DNA of 34,023 nucleotides from assembly GCA_025354865.1 (NCBI GenBank), contig JANXMB010000185.1, forward strand, positions 1-34,023, read 5' to 3'. Shown piece by piece: positions 7,973 through 15,894 of this stretch; the first letter of the stretch is position 1; each line of letters starts with the position of its first letter. The position numbers were made by a program, and so were the translations under genes. The notes below the pieces were generated by a model, which did no database searches, was not told the origin of the DNA, and worked only from the letters and a program-made list of their open reading frames with translations. The stretch comes from Acetobacteraceae bacterium (GTDB lineage Bacteria > Pseudomonadota > Alphaproteobacteria > Acetobacterales > Acetobacteraceae).

Positions 7973-10335
7973 TGGATGGTGCTGAACATTCGGTGAACTT
8001 CGACAGCGGCACCTCCATTTCCACCGTGATCGAAACGATGGGATCGTCCTGTTGCAATCCGGCATTCGATGGTCTCGAGAACGCAACTCGGTGGGTGGCC
8101 TGGCGCACCGAACCGCGCGGGAAGGAGGGCAAACTCACCAAGGTTCCGAAGAACCCCTTGACGGGGCACAATGCCAAGAGCACCGATCCGACGAGTTGGG
8201 GCACGATGCTGCAAGCTCAGGCTTCTGATCGCTGCGTCCAGAAACCCTCGCATGGCCCCCAAGGCATTGGCTTGATCCTCGGCGAGTGGCCTGACGGGCA
8301 CGCGGTCGGCGGCGTCGATCTCGATGCGTGCCGCAACCCGTCTACAGGCAAACTCGAGCCGTGGGCGCGCGGGGTGCTGGAACTTCTGGACACGTACGCC
8401 GAGGTTTCGCCCAGCCAAGCGGGTGTGAAGGCGTTTTTTCGGTTGGAACCCGGCGCGGTCATGATCTTGCGTGCCATCGGCGCCCTGAAACCGGGTACTT
8501 TCGGCTGTTCGTTCAAGCGCGGCACTGGGTTGGATCATCCTCCGGCGATTGAGATTCACCTTGGCCACCGCTTCTACACAGTCACGGGTCTGAAAATACC
8601 GGGTGCCCGTGACCTGCTGCGCCTGGTGCCGAGCGATGTGCTCCGGGAGCTGATCAGTCGCATCGGTCCAGAATTTCGCACCGATGGTGATTCCATGCAC
8701 GCCGGTGATCGCAGCGCGAAAGCGTTCCGACTCGCTATCAGGATGCGGGCTAACGGTGCCACCTTCGAAGCATTCAAACTGGCCCTTGATCATGCTCCCG
8801 AGTTAGCCGCCTGGAAGCGCGAAAAGGGCGACGCAAAAAACGAGCGCGAGCTTCGTCGGGCCTGGGACCGGGCTGGTGATCCCAATGCTTGGATTGAGCC
8901 CGATATGAGCGTGCTTCGCGCCGCCATTCAGCCCGCCCCGGCGCTGCCCTTGCACCTTTTCGGTGAGCATTGGGAAAAATGGATCACGCAAACAGCCGCG
9001 TCGGCTTCGTGTCCTCCGGATTATGTCGCGGCGCCTCTCCTTGCTCTGGCGTCAACACTGATCGGGCATGCGCGTTGGGCGATGGTTAACAGAGGCTGGC
9101 GGGAACCACCTCACCTGTGGGTGGGAGCCGTTGGCGGGAGTGGCGACGGCAAGACGCCAGGAGCATCCTGCCTGCTGGGAGAGGTGATTCCCGCGCTGGA
9201 GCGTGTGCTCACTGTTGGTTTTCCGGAAAAGCGCCGCCAATGGTTGGCGCAGCAGGAAGCGGTGGCGATTGCCCGCGAGCAGTGGAAAAAGGCGATCCGA
9301 TCCCCGCGCAAGGGAGGTGAGCCGCCGCCCCTGCCGCCAAATTGTCCACCGGAGCCGATAGAGACCCGGCTCAAGATCAATGACACGACGATCGAGAAGG
9401 TCGCAGCCCTGCTGGCGGCGTCTTCCCCGAAGGGAATGATTTTGCTCCGTGATGAATTGGCTGGATGGCTGCTCGGAATGAACAATTATAATCTGGCAGG
9501 CCGTCAGTTTTGGTTAGAGGCGTGGAACGGTCACCCGTTTCAGGTTGAACGGCAGGCCAGCCCGGAGCCCATCAAAGTGCCAAGGTTGGCAGTCGCAGTC
9601 TATGGTGGGATCCAGCCTGATCGTCTTGCCGAATTGGTACGTGGGCCAAATGATGGTTTGTTCGCGCGCTTTATGTGGTTCTGGCCCGATCCGGTCCAGT
9701 TCACGATTGGCTCGGACACTGATCCAGTCTGGGCGATCAGGGCTCTCGGCTACTTGAACAGCCTCGCACTGCGAGCGGCCGCAGCCGGCGAAGGCGTCGA
9801 GCCCGAGTTTGTCCCTTTGATCCCTGAGGCCATGCCGCTCATGGAGACGTTCGGGCGCACTATGCAGTTGGCCGAGAGAGAAACTGCCGGTTTGCTCGCC
9901 GCGGCCTACGCCAAGGCACGGGGCCAGGCACTACGGTTGTCGCTCATCTTTGAGTTTCTTTGGTGGTGCGGTAACGGAGCGGAATCCTCGGCGCCCACCC
10001 TAATCAGCAAGGCCGCGTTCGCTGCCGCCGTCCAGTTCATGAACGATTACGTCCTTCCGAATGCCGAACGTGTTTATCACGGGGTGGGACTGTCCCCCGT
10101 GGATCGTAACGCCACCACGTTGGCGAAGTGGATCGTCAAGACAGCTGCGCAAGCTGTCCACGTTCGCACGTTGCTCAGGGAGGTCAGGTTACCTGGTCTG
10201 GCCTCCGCCGAAACCATCCACGACGCCGCCCATACTCTCGTTGACCTGGGTTGGCTGCGTTCTCCGGAGAGAGGGACCATTTTCGGGAAACGAGGGAGCA
10301 TGGAGTACGCAGTTAACCCGGCTGTTCACACATGA
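7972..10335 (+). CDS. Prim-pol / DUF3987 replication protein (primase-helicase) of the mobile element
   Basis: This protein of 787 residues is read from ATG 7972, which has AAGGAGG 7 nt upstream; the open frame extends further left but lacks such a site. The N-terminal part (about 30-230) looks like a bifunctional primase/polymerase domain: WVAWRTEPRGKEGKLTKVPK, GIGLILGEW, the acidic VGGVDLDAC, EVSPSQAGVKAFF and IEIHLGHRFYTVTG. The C-terminal half is DUF3987-like, with a P-loop GGSGDGKT at about residues 388-395 (VGAVGGSGDGKTPG), LLRDELAGWL and later ATPase segments. These proteins initiate replication of phages, plasmids and integrative elements. It follows two excisionase-like genes. The GC content resembles the host, so the element may be well adapted. 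Confidence 0.85.
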   Translation: MDGAEHSVNFDSGTSISTVIETMGSSCCNPAFDGLENATRWVAWRTEPRGKEGKLTKVPKNPLTGHNAKSTDPTSWGTMLQAQASDRCVQKPSHGPQGIGLILGEWPDGHAVGGVDLDACRNPSTGKLEPWARGVLELLDTYAEVSPSQAGVKAFFRLEPGAVMILRAIGALKPGTFGCSFKRGTGLDHPPAIEIHLGHRFYTVTGLKIPGARDLLRLVPSDVLRELISRIGPEFRTDGDSMHAGDRSAKAFRLAIRMRANGATFEAFKLALDHAPELAAWKREKGDAKNERELRRAWDRAGDPNAWIEPDMSVLRAAIQPAPALPLHLFGEHWEKWITQTAASASCPPDYVAAPLLALASTLIGHARWAMVNRGWREPPHLWVGAVGGSGDGKTPGASCLLGEVIPALERVLTVGFPEKRRQWLAQQEAVAIAREQWKKAIRSPRKGGEPPPLPPNCPPEPIETRLKINDTTIEKVAALLAASSPKGMILLRDELAGWLLGMNNYNLAGRQFWLEAWNGHPFQVERQASPEPIKVPRLAVAVYGGIQPDRLAELVRGPNDGLFARFMWFWPDPVQFTIGSDTDPVWAIRALGYLNSLALRAAAAGEGVEPEFVPLIPEAMPLMETFGRTMQLAERETAGLLAAAYAKARGQALRLSLIFEFLWWCGNGAESSAPTLISKAAFAAAVQFMNDYVLPNAERVYHGVGLSPVDRNATTLAKWIVKTAAQAVHVRTLLREVRLPGLASAETIHDAAHTLVDLGWLRSPERGTIFGKRGSMEYAVNPAVHT

Positions 10336-10899
10336 TGCGGTTGAGCGGTTCACGCGGCGGACGAGGTACATACTCGTCCGCGGCCGCAGCGAACAATACG
10401 CATCCAAGCCGCCTCAAATCGAACCAGCCAGGACCAACAAATAGTGTCAAAAGTGTCCGGAGTGTCACGGCTGCCCGGTTCGCTTTCGTCGTGGTCACTG
10501 CTTCCTGACGTGGAAAGCGATGTTCGGGTCCAAATTTTGCGCCAATGGTTAATGCGACCGAATTGTGATTCGCAGTCGTTAAAATACCGTCGGCGCCGAA
10601 CTCCAGGGGTTTACCCTGTTCCCTTCGATTTCCCGGGTTTCGGATAATTCTCCCGGCGTACCGTCTTCATGTCAGGATGTGCCAGGGCAAGCCACTCCAT
10701 AGGTGTAGGAAAAAGTGTAGGCTGGATGAACTCTCTCGGAATATTTATTCGATATTTCAATATGATAGGGAAGATCATCGGCGGACACCCCGTCCGCCAA
10801 CACCGGTCCCTGATATGCCACTGAATTTACGCCGTTTTCCCCGGTGGGCGCCAGTAGCAACCGCGACTGGCAACGAGCCTCGGGCCGGGGAACGACATG
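10336..10899. other. Gap between primase and VapC with no clear gene
   Basis: The primase and the toxin gene point towards each other. The stretch holds AGTGTC three times at exact 9-nt spacing (10443, 10452 and 10461), at the head of a 67-codon frame starting with GTG at 10444 (MSKVSGVSRLPG) that I cannot recognise. An AT-rich patch near 10740-10770 contains ATATT/AATAT inverted pieces. No strong terminator, RNA gene or convincing gene was seen. Confidence 0.4.
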
Positions 10900-11370
10900 T
10901 CAGGCTTGACCGGCCGGCGTTCCTTGTGCGGCAGCTTCCTCGGGCGACAACACAGCGATACCGAATGGCCGGAAATGCTTGGTGTTGCGGGTAACGATGA
11001 CCAGTTCATGGGCTGCGGCGATCCCGGCAATCACGGCGTCGGCCATGCCGGGGTCGTGACCGGCCGCCAGCGCCTTCGCTTCTAGCCGCCCGCCGGTTGC
11101 GGCGGCCTTTGCATCGAAGGCAACGATTTTATCATCGTATGTGGAGACAAGGCCTCCGAGCCATGCTTTCAGGCTCGCGGCCTTCGTCGTTGCCCCCTTG
11201 CTGTCGAGGAGGGCAATTCCCTTCTCGATCTCATGGATGGAGACGACCGACAGAAATAGCCGGCCATCGGCGTCCATGCGGTCCAGCCAAGTAAGGAATT
11301 CGGCGGATGCTTCCGACTTCGACGGCGCCAGCATGGAGACGATGTTGGTGTCGAGAAGGAAGCCGCTCAA
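10900..11370 (-). CDS. vapC: VapC-type PIN-domain ribonuclease toxin
   Basis: This 156-residue protein has the PIN-domain acidic residues in place: D7 in FLLDTN, E47/E49 in SIHEIEKG and D111 in MADAVIAG, followed by the typical VTRNTKHF (T127-F133). Members cut RNA, often initiator tRNA or the rRNA loop, and arrest growth until the antitoxin returns. It is the second gene of the pair. Its start is a TTG at 11370 whose TTGA overlaps the antitoxin stop, so translation is coupled; MSGFLLDTN is the normal N-terminus of the FitB-like VapC group. The C-terminal tail (SPEEAAAQGTPAGQA) is low in complexity. It probably stabilises the island. Confidence 0.88.
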   Translation of the reverse strand: MSGFLLDTNIVSMLAPSKSEASAEFLTWLDRMDADGRLFLSVVSIHEIEKGIALLDSKGATTKAASLKAWLGGLVSTYDDKIVAFDAKAAATGGRLEAKALAAGHDPGMADAVIAGIAAAHELVIVTRNTKHFRPFGIAVLSPEEAAAQGTPAGQA

Positions 11371-11615
11371 AGTGCGACATCCCGCGATGGTTTGCGATTG
11401 CGCGGGAATTCTCCGCCTGGGAACGTTTTGAGGTAGCCGACAAGGCCCGCCCGTTTGCGTTCGAGCGCCTTGCGGGCGATCTGCGCCACCTCCACCGACA
11501 CCAGCGCGGCAACCGGTTTGCCGTGGCGGGTGATGGTCACGATCTCTCCTTTCATGGCTTCATCGACGAGGCTGGAAAATCCGGCCTTGGCGTCTCTGAG
11601 GTTGATGGTCGGCAT
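11367..11615 (-). CDS. Phd/YefM-type antitoxin
   Basis: This 82-residue protein begins MPTINLRDAKAGFSSLVDEA and contains TITRHGKPVAALVSVE, the signature of the Phd/YefM fold, a DNA-binding N-terminal dimer with a C-terminal toxin-binding tail. ATG 11615 is preferred over an upstream in-frame start because GGAGG lies just before it and the family starts here. The C-terminus is basic and flexible (KTFPGGEFPRNRKPSRD), as expected for the part that wraps around VapC. It would neutralise the toxin encoded immediately downstream and repress its own promoter with it. An imperfect palindrome upstream (11629-11650) may be the operator. Confidence 0.85.
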   Translation of the reverse strand: MPTINLRDAKAGFSSLVDEAMKGEIVTITRHGKPVAALVSVEVAQIARKALERKRAGLVGYLKTFPGGEFPRNRKPSRDVAL

Positions 11616-11628
11616 GTTGCGCCTCCGT

Positions 11629-11650
11629 ATGTGGGCATTAGTGACCACAT
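11629..11650 (-). promoter_or_regulatory. Inverted repeat in the toxin-antitoxin promoter region
   Basis: ATGTGG (11629-11634) and CCACAT (11645-11650) are perfect complements around a 10-bp centre and lie 14-35 bp ahead of the antitoxin start codon, just upstream of the GGAGG site. This is where Phd-family antitoxins bind to repress their operons. Promoter boxes are not clear. Confidence 0.4.
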
Positions 11651-11928
11651 TTAATCCATTGGTGCGCGGATTTCAACGCGGATTGCGACCGCTGGGGGGG
11701 CGGTCTTCGGGCACGCACCATGGATCGGAGGGGCGTCGAACGATTGTTTGAATACTTCCATCTTGGGTTGTGTAGGTGGGCGGGATCGCGGGTGCGTCGC
11801 TACGTTGCGGGGTTGGCGCCCCATCGGTCGATGTCGGATTTCCGCCCGTCCGCGCCGTTGAGGCCGAAGCAACTCGGGCAGCTTGGCCGTAGTGCTATGG
11901 CCAGTCAGCGCAGCTAGCGCCCGACTCG

Positions 11929-12813
11929 CTAGGAAATACCTGCCCTACAGATATGCGGCATACTTATGCCTCGCGATTTGTAGAATTCATACAACAGCGA
12001 TTCTACGCGTCGATCGGTAGCGGGGCCGAGACATATTCTGTATATTGGCCAAGTTGGTGTGGTCGTCCCCCAATTTGGAATGGGCACGTCGAGGTACGAA
12101 ACCATCTCACTGCCCCGTTGGCGCACCGCGTGGCATGTCGATTTCGTAATCTTATCCACTTTCGCATGGAGAAAAATCCTGAATTCCTTTTCATTACTAT
12201 AGTTTTCGTGCTTGAACATGCTGGATACCCAATATACATGCGTCACCAACATTTTGATATCGTCAAATTTATCTCTAATATAGATATCTAGTATTTCCCC
12301 GATAATATCTTTTATCCCGCAACCGTAGGTCATGGGACAAAAAAACAGACCGGCCTCGTGGCCAAAAAGCAGCCCAGTATTATCGCTGATAAAACTTTTA
12401 AGCGCCGTAAAATCAAACGCTCGATTCGAGAATCCTAGAGCAAGTCCCCGCCCCTCGTCGGCATACTGGTTCCAATGCGTAGAATCATGATCGCTGCATG
12501 TAAAATTTGGGTCGCGAAAACTAAAACTGGCACTGTAAAACCGGAAATTATTCGCCACACTATCCGCATATTTTCGAAAATTATCGGCGTCCTCCTTCTT
12601 TAACATTTTCCGACAGAGTTCCTCCGCGATTATTATTCCGAACTCAATTTCCGCGCGATCGTTCAAGTGGGCTCGTTCGGTCATCCAAAGTCGGCCGGAT
12701 TTCAGTATTCCAAATGCACCTTCTACACTAGTGTAGTGAAATACCCCAGGCAAATTGCCATTGACCGAGTCGATATGCTTCTGGATCGGGGAATACAATG
12801 CACTGCCTACCAT
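11929..12813 (-). CDS. DUF2971 domain protein in an AT-rich cassette
   Basis: This 294-residue protein shows the DUF2971 pattern: an N-terminal FHYTSVEGAFGILKSGRLWM followed by LNDRAEIEFG, a central STHWNQYADEGRGLALGF and a late NEKEFRIFLHA (the usual E-R/F-W/R-I element). The biochemical role of the family is not established to my knowledge. The ATG at 12813 has GGGAG 5 nt upstream. The codon use and base content are distinctly richer in A and T than the neighbours, which points to recent transfer. It lies downstream of a membrane-protein gene on the same strand, inside an island that carries a DISARM-like operon and a toxin-antitoxin pair, so a defence role is plausible but unproven. Confidence 0.7.
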   Translation of the reverse strand: MVGSALYSPIQKHIDSVNGNLPGVFHYTSVEGAFGILKSGRLWMTERAHLNDRAEIEFGIIIAEELCRKMLKKEDADNFRKYADSVANNFRFYSASFSFRDPNFTCSDHDSTHWNQYADEGRGLALGFSNRAFDFTALKSFISDNTGLLFGHEAGLFFCPMTYGCGIKDIIGEILDIYIRDKFDDIKMLVTHVYWVSSMFKHENYSNEKEFRIFLHAKVDKITKSTCHAVRQRGSEMVSYLDVPIPNWGTTTPTWPIYRICLGPATDRRVESLLYEFYKSRGISMPHICRAGIS

Positions 12814-13162
12814 CGGAATCTCCCGTTTTTTGACTTACACGCAAACCGATCCATCGAACGCGATCCCTGCCCCCCTTTTTGTAACGCGCCACGGACCAAT
12901 TGTAAATCGAATTGGCCGCACGCTTGAGAACACCGAAGACGAAACGAGAGGGTTGCCCGACACCGCCTCCAGTGAGATCGTCAAGCGTGAGTACCATCCA
13001 AAGCACCAGACCCATTGAACCTCGACGATTCGGACGGCCAGCAGTTGGTAACATATCGAGCATGGTATCGAGATATTTTTGCGACCAGTTATTCCTAGGA
13101 CAGACGGTCGGACTCCAAGACAGTCCCTCGTATTTTTTGCCGCTTATTTCCGCTCGGCACAT
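12728..13162 (-). CDS. Doubtful ORF between membrane protein and DUF2971 gene
   Basis: A 144-codon frame starts 2 nt after the stop of the membrane-protein gene and overlaps the first 86 bases of the DUF2971 gene. It has a hydrophobic stretch (MGLVLWMVLTL) and a basic tail. No ribosome binding site precedes the ATG, and I recognise no family. If it is not a gene, the 350 bases between the two genes hold no other candidate and would be a spacer with the DUF2971 promoter. Confidence 0.25.
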   Translation of the reverse strand: MCRAEISGKKYEGLSWSPTVCPRNNWSQKYLDTMLDMLPTAGRPNRRGSMGLVLWMVLTLDDLTGGGVGQPSRFVFGVLKRAANSIYNWSVARYKKGGRDRVRWIGLRVSQKTGDSDGRQCIVFPDPEAYRLGQWQFAWGISLH

Positions 13163-13164
13163 GC

Positions 13165-13827
13165 TTATTCTGTCGGCGGCGCCAGACCTAGCGATCGCAG
13201 TCTTCTATCGACTTCGTCTTCTACCATTTTGCGCATTTTCTCTTCTGCGTGCCACCGTTGTATACGCCTCAAAAATGTTATTTGCAAAATAAATGCGCCG
13301 GCCATTGTGGCCGAGAATGCTCCGGCAATGTCCCAAAATGTCGGTCGAGCGAAGAATAACATGAGTCCGACTATGACGCACGCCAAATTTACGAACCAGA
13401 ATGAAAATAGATAATACAGACCTTCTCTGTCATTGTAATAATTTTTCGGAAGGACCATAATTTGGCTCCAATGCCACGGCCACAATACTAAACCGTAAGC
13501 CCACATTAATGCGGGAACAATAGCTGCCTGCCTTGTTATCTGCCCGGTGCAAACCCACGTTGCCCCAACGCACCAAATAATCACGATCGAATATCGGTAT
13601 GCAGTTGAAAGGGTTGGCCCCCAAAACCCGCCTATCTCAAAACCCTTCTCAGCGGGCGCCATAACCCCAGGGCTCCGTATAAGCGACATACCACAAAACA
13701 GCGTCAGCAAGCCGAAGCGGATCGCGTCCCATTGACCGAGGAGAGAGAGCCATGTCCCAGCCACCACCAAGCCGACCGAACTTACCAGAACATCGAAATA
13801 TATTAGGAACACGGTTAATAAAGCCAA
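13165..13827 (-). CDS. Multi-pass membrane protein of unknown function
   Basis: From TTG 13827, with GGAGGAG 6 nt upstream, the protein is 220 residues; the open frame extends 26 codons further with a poor Gly/Arg-rich start (MHGRGRGSRC) that I judge to be non-coding. Six hydrophobic segments can be seen, for example at the N-terminus (LLTVFLIYFDVLV), IRFGLLTLFCGMSLI, YSIVIIWCVGATWVC, VPALMWAYGLVLWPW, LFSFWFVNLACVIVGLMLFF and IAGAFSATMAGAFILQITF. A charged amphipathic C-terminal tail follows (RRIQRWHAEEKMRKMVEDEV). I do not recognise the family. It is the gene nearest the tRNA, lies upstream of the DUF2971 gene on the same strand and shares its AT-rich composition, so the two may form one transferred unit. 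Confidence 0.65.
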   Translation of the reverse strand: MALLTVFLIYFDVLVSSVGLVVAGTWLSLLGQWDAIRFGLLTLFCGMSLIRSPGVMAPAEKGFEIGGFWGPTLSTAYRYSIVIIWCVGATWVCTGQITRQAAIVPALMWAYGLVLWPWHWSQIMVLPKNYYNDREGLYYLFSFWFVNLACVIVGLMLFFARPTFWDIAGAFSATMAGAFILQITFLRRIQRWHAEEKMRKMVEDEVDRRLRSLGLAPPTE

Positions 13828-13972
13828 CGCAGACTCCTCCGCAGAGATCCGCACATGCGACGCAATATCACCATTGCAGCGCGACCCGCGTCCACGCCCA
13901 TGCAACGAGAGGGGGAACGCACGCTTTTCGCATCCAGCATTTCAAGAACAACCGCCACATCGCGATCGGCCG

Positions 13973-14048
13973 TGGCGTCCCGTAGGGGATTCGAACCCCT
14001 GTCGCCGCCGTGAAAGGGCAGTGTCCTGGGCCTCTAGACGAACGGGAC
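13973..14048 (-). tRNA. tRNA-Glu (anticodon TTC)
   Basis: The minus strand folds as a full cloverleaf. The acceptor stem GTCCCGT pairs with ACGGGAC, the anticodon stem CTGCC/GGCGG encloses the loop CTTTCAC (anticodon TTC, glutamate), and the T-arm is AGGGG-TTCGAAT-CCCCT. The discriminator base is G and CCA is encoded (13973-13975). The 3' end faces the island, so it is the likely attachment site. The recJ stop lies 74 bp upstream, and the tRNA may be expressed from a promoter in that gap or by read-through. Confidence 0.97.
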
Positions 14049-14121
14049 AGGCCGGTCCCGAACCGCATCGGCTCGGGAGGCCGCTTGGTAGCCGAGGGCG
14101 TCGCGACGGTCAACCCGCCTT

Positions 14122-15894
14122 TCACGCCATCGCCGCGTCGGAGATGAAAAACCCCGGCGCGACCGATCCGTTCCATTCCTCGGCACGCAGATTTCCCGCC
14201 AAATGCAGCGGCAATCCCTCCCGGCTCAGCAGCGCATCCGACAAAGCCCCGTCCCTGGCGCGGAACAGCATGGCTTTCAGGCGCGGGCCGCCGCCCTCCC
14301 CCTCGACGAAGGCGCGGATCGTGTTGCCTTCTTTGCCGACCCGATCGGCGCGCAGCACGCGGGCGCGTTGCAGAACCAAGGTGGGTTCCTCGTTCCCCGC
14401 GCCGAATGGGGCCAGGCGTTCGAGCTGCCTCGCCAGCGCGACCGTGGCGCCTTGGACGGCAAGACCGCCTTCGACCGACAGGTCGGCGGCGCCGGGAAGG
14501 GCGGACGCGGCGGCCAGACGCTCGTTCAGGAAGGCCCCGAAATCGGCCAACCGATCCGCCGGGAGGGAGAATCCAGCCGCCATCGCATGCCCGCCGCCGG
14601 TCGCCAGGATGCCCGCCTGCCGCGCCGCAATCACCGCCGCCCCCAAATCGATGCCGGTGACCGAGCGGCCGGAGCCTTTGGCCAGACCGGCGGCAATGCC
14701 GGCGACGCAGGACGGGCGGTTGAAGCGTTCCTTGATGCGTCCGGCGACGATCCCGACCACGCCGGGGTGCCAGGACTCGCCCGCAACCAGCAACGCCGCG
14801 TTGCCTGCCGCTGCCTGACGCTCGGCCTCCGCCAGGGCGGTTTCCAGCATCCCAGCCTCCACCTCCTGCCGCTGGCGGTTGACGCTGTCCAGCCGCTCGG
14901 CCAGCGCTAGGGCTTCCACCCGCTCCTCCGACAGCAGCAGACGCAGACCCATATCGGCCTCGGCGATGCGGCCGGCGGCGTTGATGCGCGGGCCCAGAGC
15001 AAAGCCGCAGGTGAAGGTGGACAGCTTGTCCTTGGCCTGGGTGACATCCAGCAGCGCGGCGATCCCCGGTCGCTCCCGCCGAGCCATGATTTTCAGCCCC
15101 TGGCAGACCAGCGCGCGATTGACCCCGGTCAGCGGCATCACGTCGCAGACCGTTGCCAGCGCGACGAGATCCAGCAGCGCCATCAAATCCGGCTCCCGCG
15201 TGGCGACGAAATGGCCGGCTTTGCGCAGCACCCGCACCGTCGCAACGGCGGTCAGGAAGGCGATGCCGGCGGCGCACATGGTGCCCAGGCCGGATTTGTC
15301 GTCCAGACGATTGGGATTGACGGTCGCCAGAATGGGCGGGGTCGCCCCCTCCGACTTATGGTGATCGAGGACGATGGCATCCGCCTCCCCCCGAATTTCC
15401 GCCAGCGCGCCGGCCGCAGCGGTGCCGCAATCGACGCAGACGATCAGCCCGGCGCCGCGCTCGACCAGACCGCGCAAGGCGGGGCCGTTGGGGCCGTAGC
15501 CCTCGGTCATGCGGTCGGGCACATGGTGGTAGACAATGCAGCCGAGGCCACGCAGCAAGGTCGTGATCAACGCGGCGGAGCACGCCCCATCCACATCGTA
15601 GTCGCCGAACACCCCCACCGTTTCGCCATGCTGCACCGCTCGGGCCAACCGGTCGGCGGCGCGGTTCATGTCGATCAGGACCGAGGGATCGGGCAGCAAC
15701 GCCCGCAGCGTGGGTTCGAGGAAGTCGGCAGCGGTATCGAGGCCGATGCCGCGGGCGGCCAGCAGGCGGCCCACGATTTCCGGCAGATCGAGGCGTTGGG
15801 AAATGCCCAGCGCCACCCGATCTTCCCCGGTGCGCCAGACCCAGCGCCGGCCGCCCAGGCTGCGGGCGACGCCGAACGCCGGTTCTGCGATCAA
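14122..15894 (-). CDS. recJ: Single-stranded-DNA-specific exonuclease RecJ
   Basis: This is a 590-residue 5'-3' single-strand exonuclease of recombination and mismatch/base-excision repair. The DHH phosphoesterase motifs are intact: GDYDVDGACSAALI (D98, D100, D102), VDCGT (D155), VLDHHKSE (D177-H179) and TVNPNR. The C-terminal DHHA1 segment has ATGGGHAMAAGFSL at about residue 418. The length fits the family. The likely start is a TTG at 15894 whose TTGA overlaps the stop of glpX, so the two genes are translationally coupled; a later start is possible because the first 20 residues are less conserved. The glpX-recJ neighbourhood is, as far as I recall, common in alphaproteobacteria. Confidence 0.95.
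   Translation of the reverse strand: MIAEPAFGVARSLGGRRWVWRTGEDRVALGISQRLDLPEIVGRLLAARGIGLDTAADFLEPTLRALLPDPSVLIDMNRAADRLARAVQHGETVGVFGDYDVDGACSAALITTLLRGLGCIVYHHVPDRMTEGYGPNGPALRGLVERGAGLIVCVDCGTAAAGALAEIRGEADAIVLDHHKSEGATPPILATVNPNRLDDKSGLGTMCAAGIAFLTAVATVRVLRKAGHFVATREPDLMALLDLVALATVCDVMPLTGVNRALVCQGLKIMARRERPGIAALLDVTQAKDKLSTFTCGFALGPRINAAGRIAEADMGLRLLLSEERVEALALAERLDSVNRQRQEVEAGMLETALAEAERQAAAGNAALLVAGESWHPGVVGIVAGRIKERFNRPSCVAGIAAGLAKGSGRSVTGIDLGAAVIAARQAGILATGGGHAMAAGFSLPADRLADFGAFLNERLAAASALPGAADLSVEGGLAVQGATVALARQLERLAPFGAGNEEPTLVLQRARVLRADRVGKEGNTIRAFVEGEGGGPRLKAMLFRARDGALSDALLSREGLPLHLAGNLRAEEWNGSVAPGFFISDAAMA

Larger units (their letters stand above)
1..13972. mobile_element. Partial genomic island ending at the 3' end of tRNA-Glu
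   Basis: This segment carries only accessory genes: a DISARM-like helicase and methylase, two small excisionase-like HTH proteins, a prim-pol/DUF3987 replication protein, a Phd-VapC pair, a DUF2971 protein and a membrane protein. It stops at the 3' end of a complete tRNA-Glu gene, after which every gene is a housekeeping or ordinary chromosomal gene. Part of it (about 11,950-13,800) is clearly richer in AT than the core. tRNA 3' ends are classic integration sites for tyrosine-recombinase elements. No integrase and no second copy of the tRNA 3' end were seen, so the other end and the recombinase would lie left of the window. The boundary is inferred. Confidence 0.5.

Noticed and set aside
13868-15277. 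469-codon minus frame over recJ and the tRNA
   Set aside because: It runs through the tRNA and is a Gly/Arg-rich shadow of recJ in another frame.
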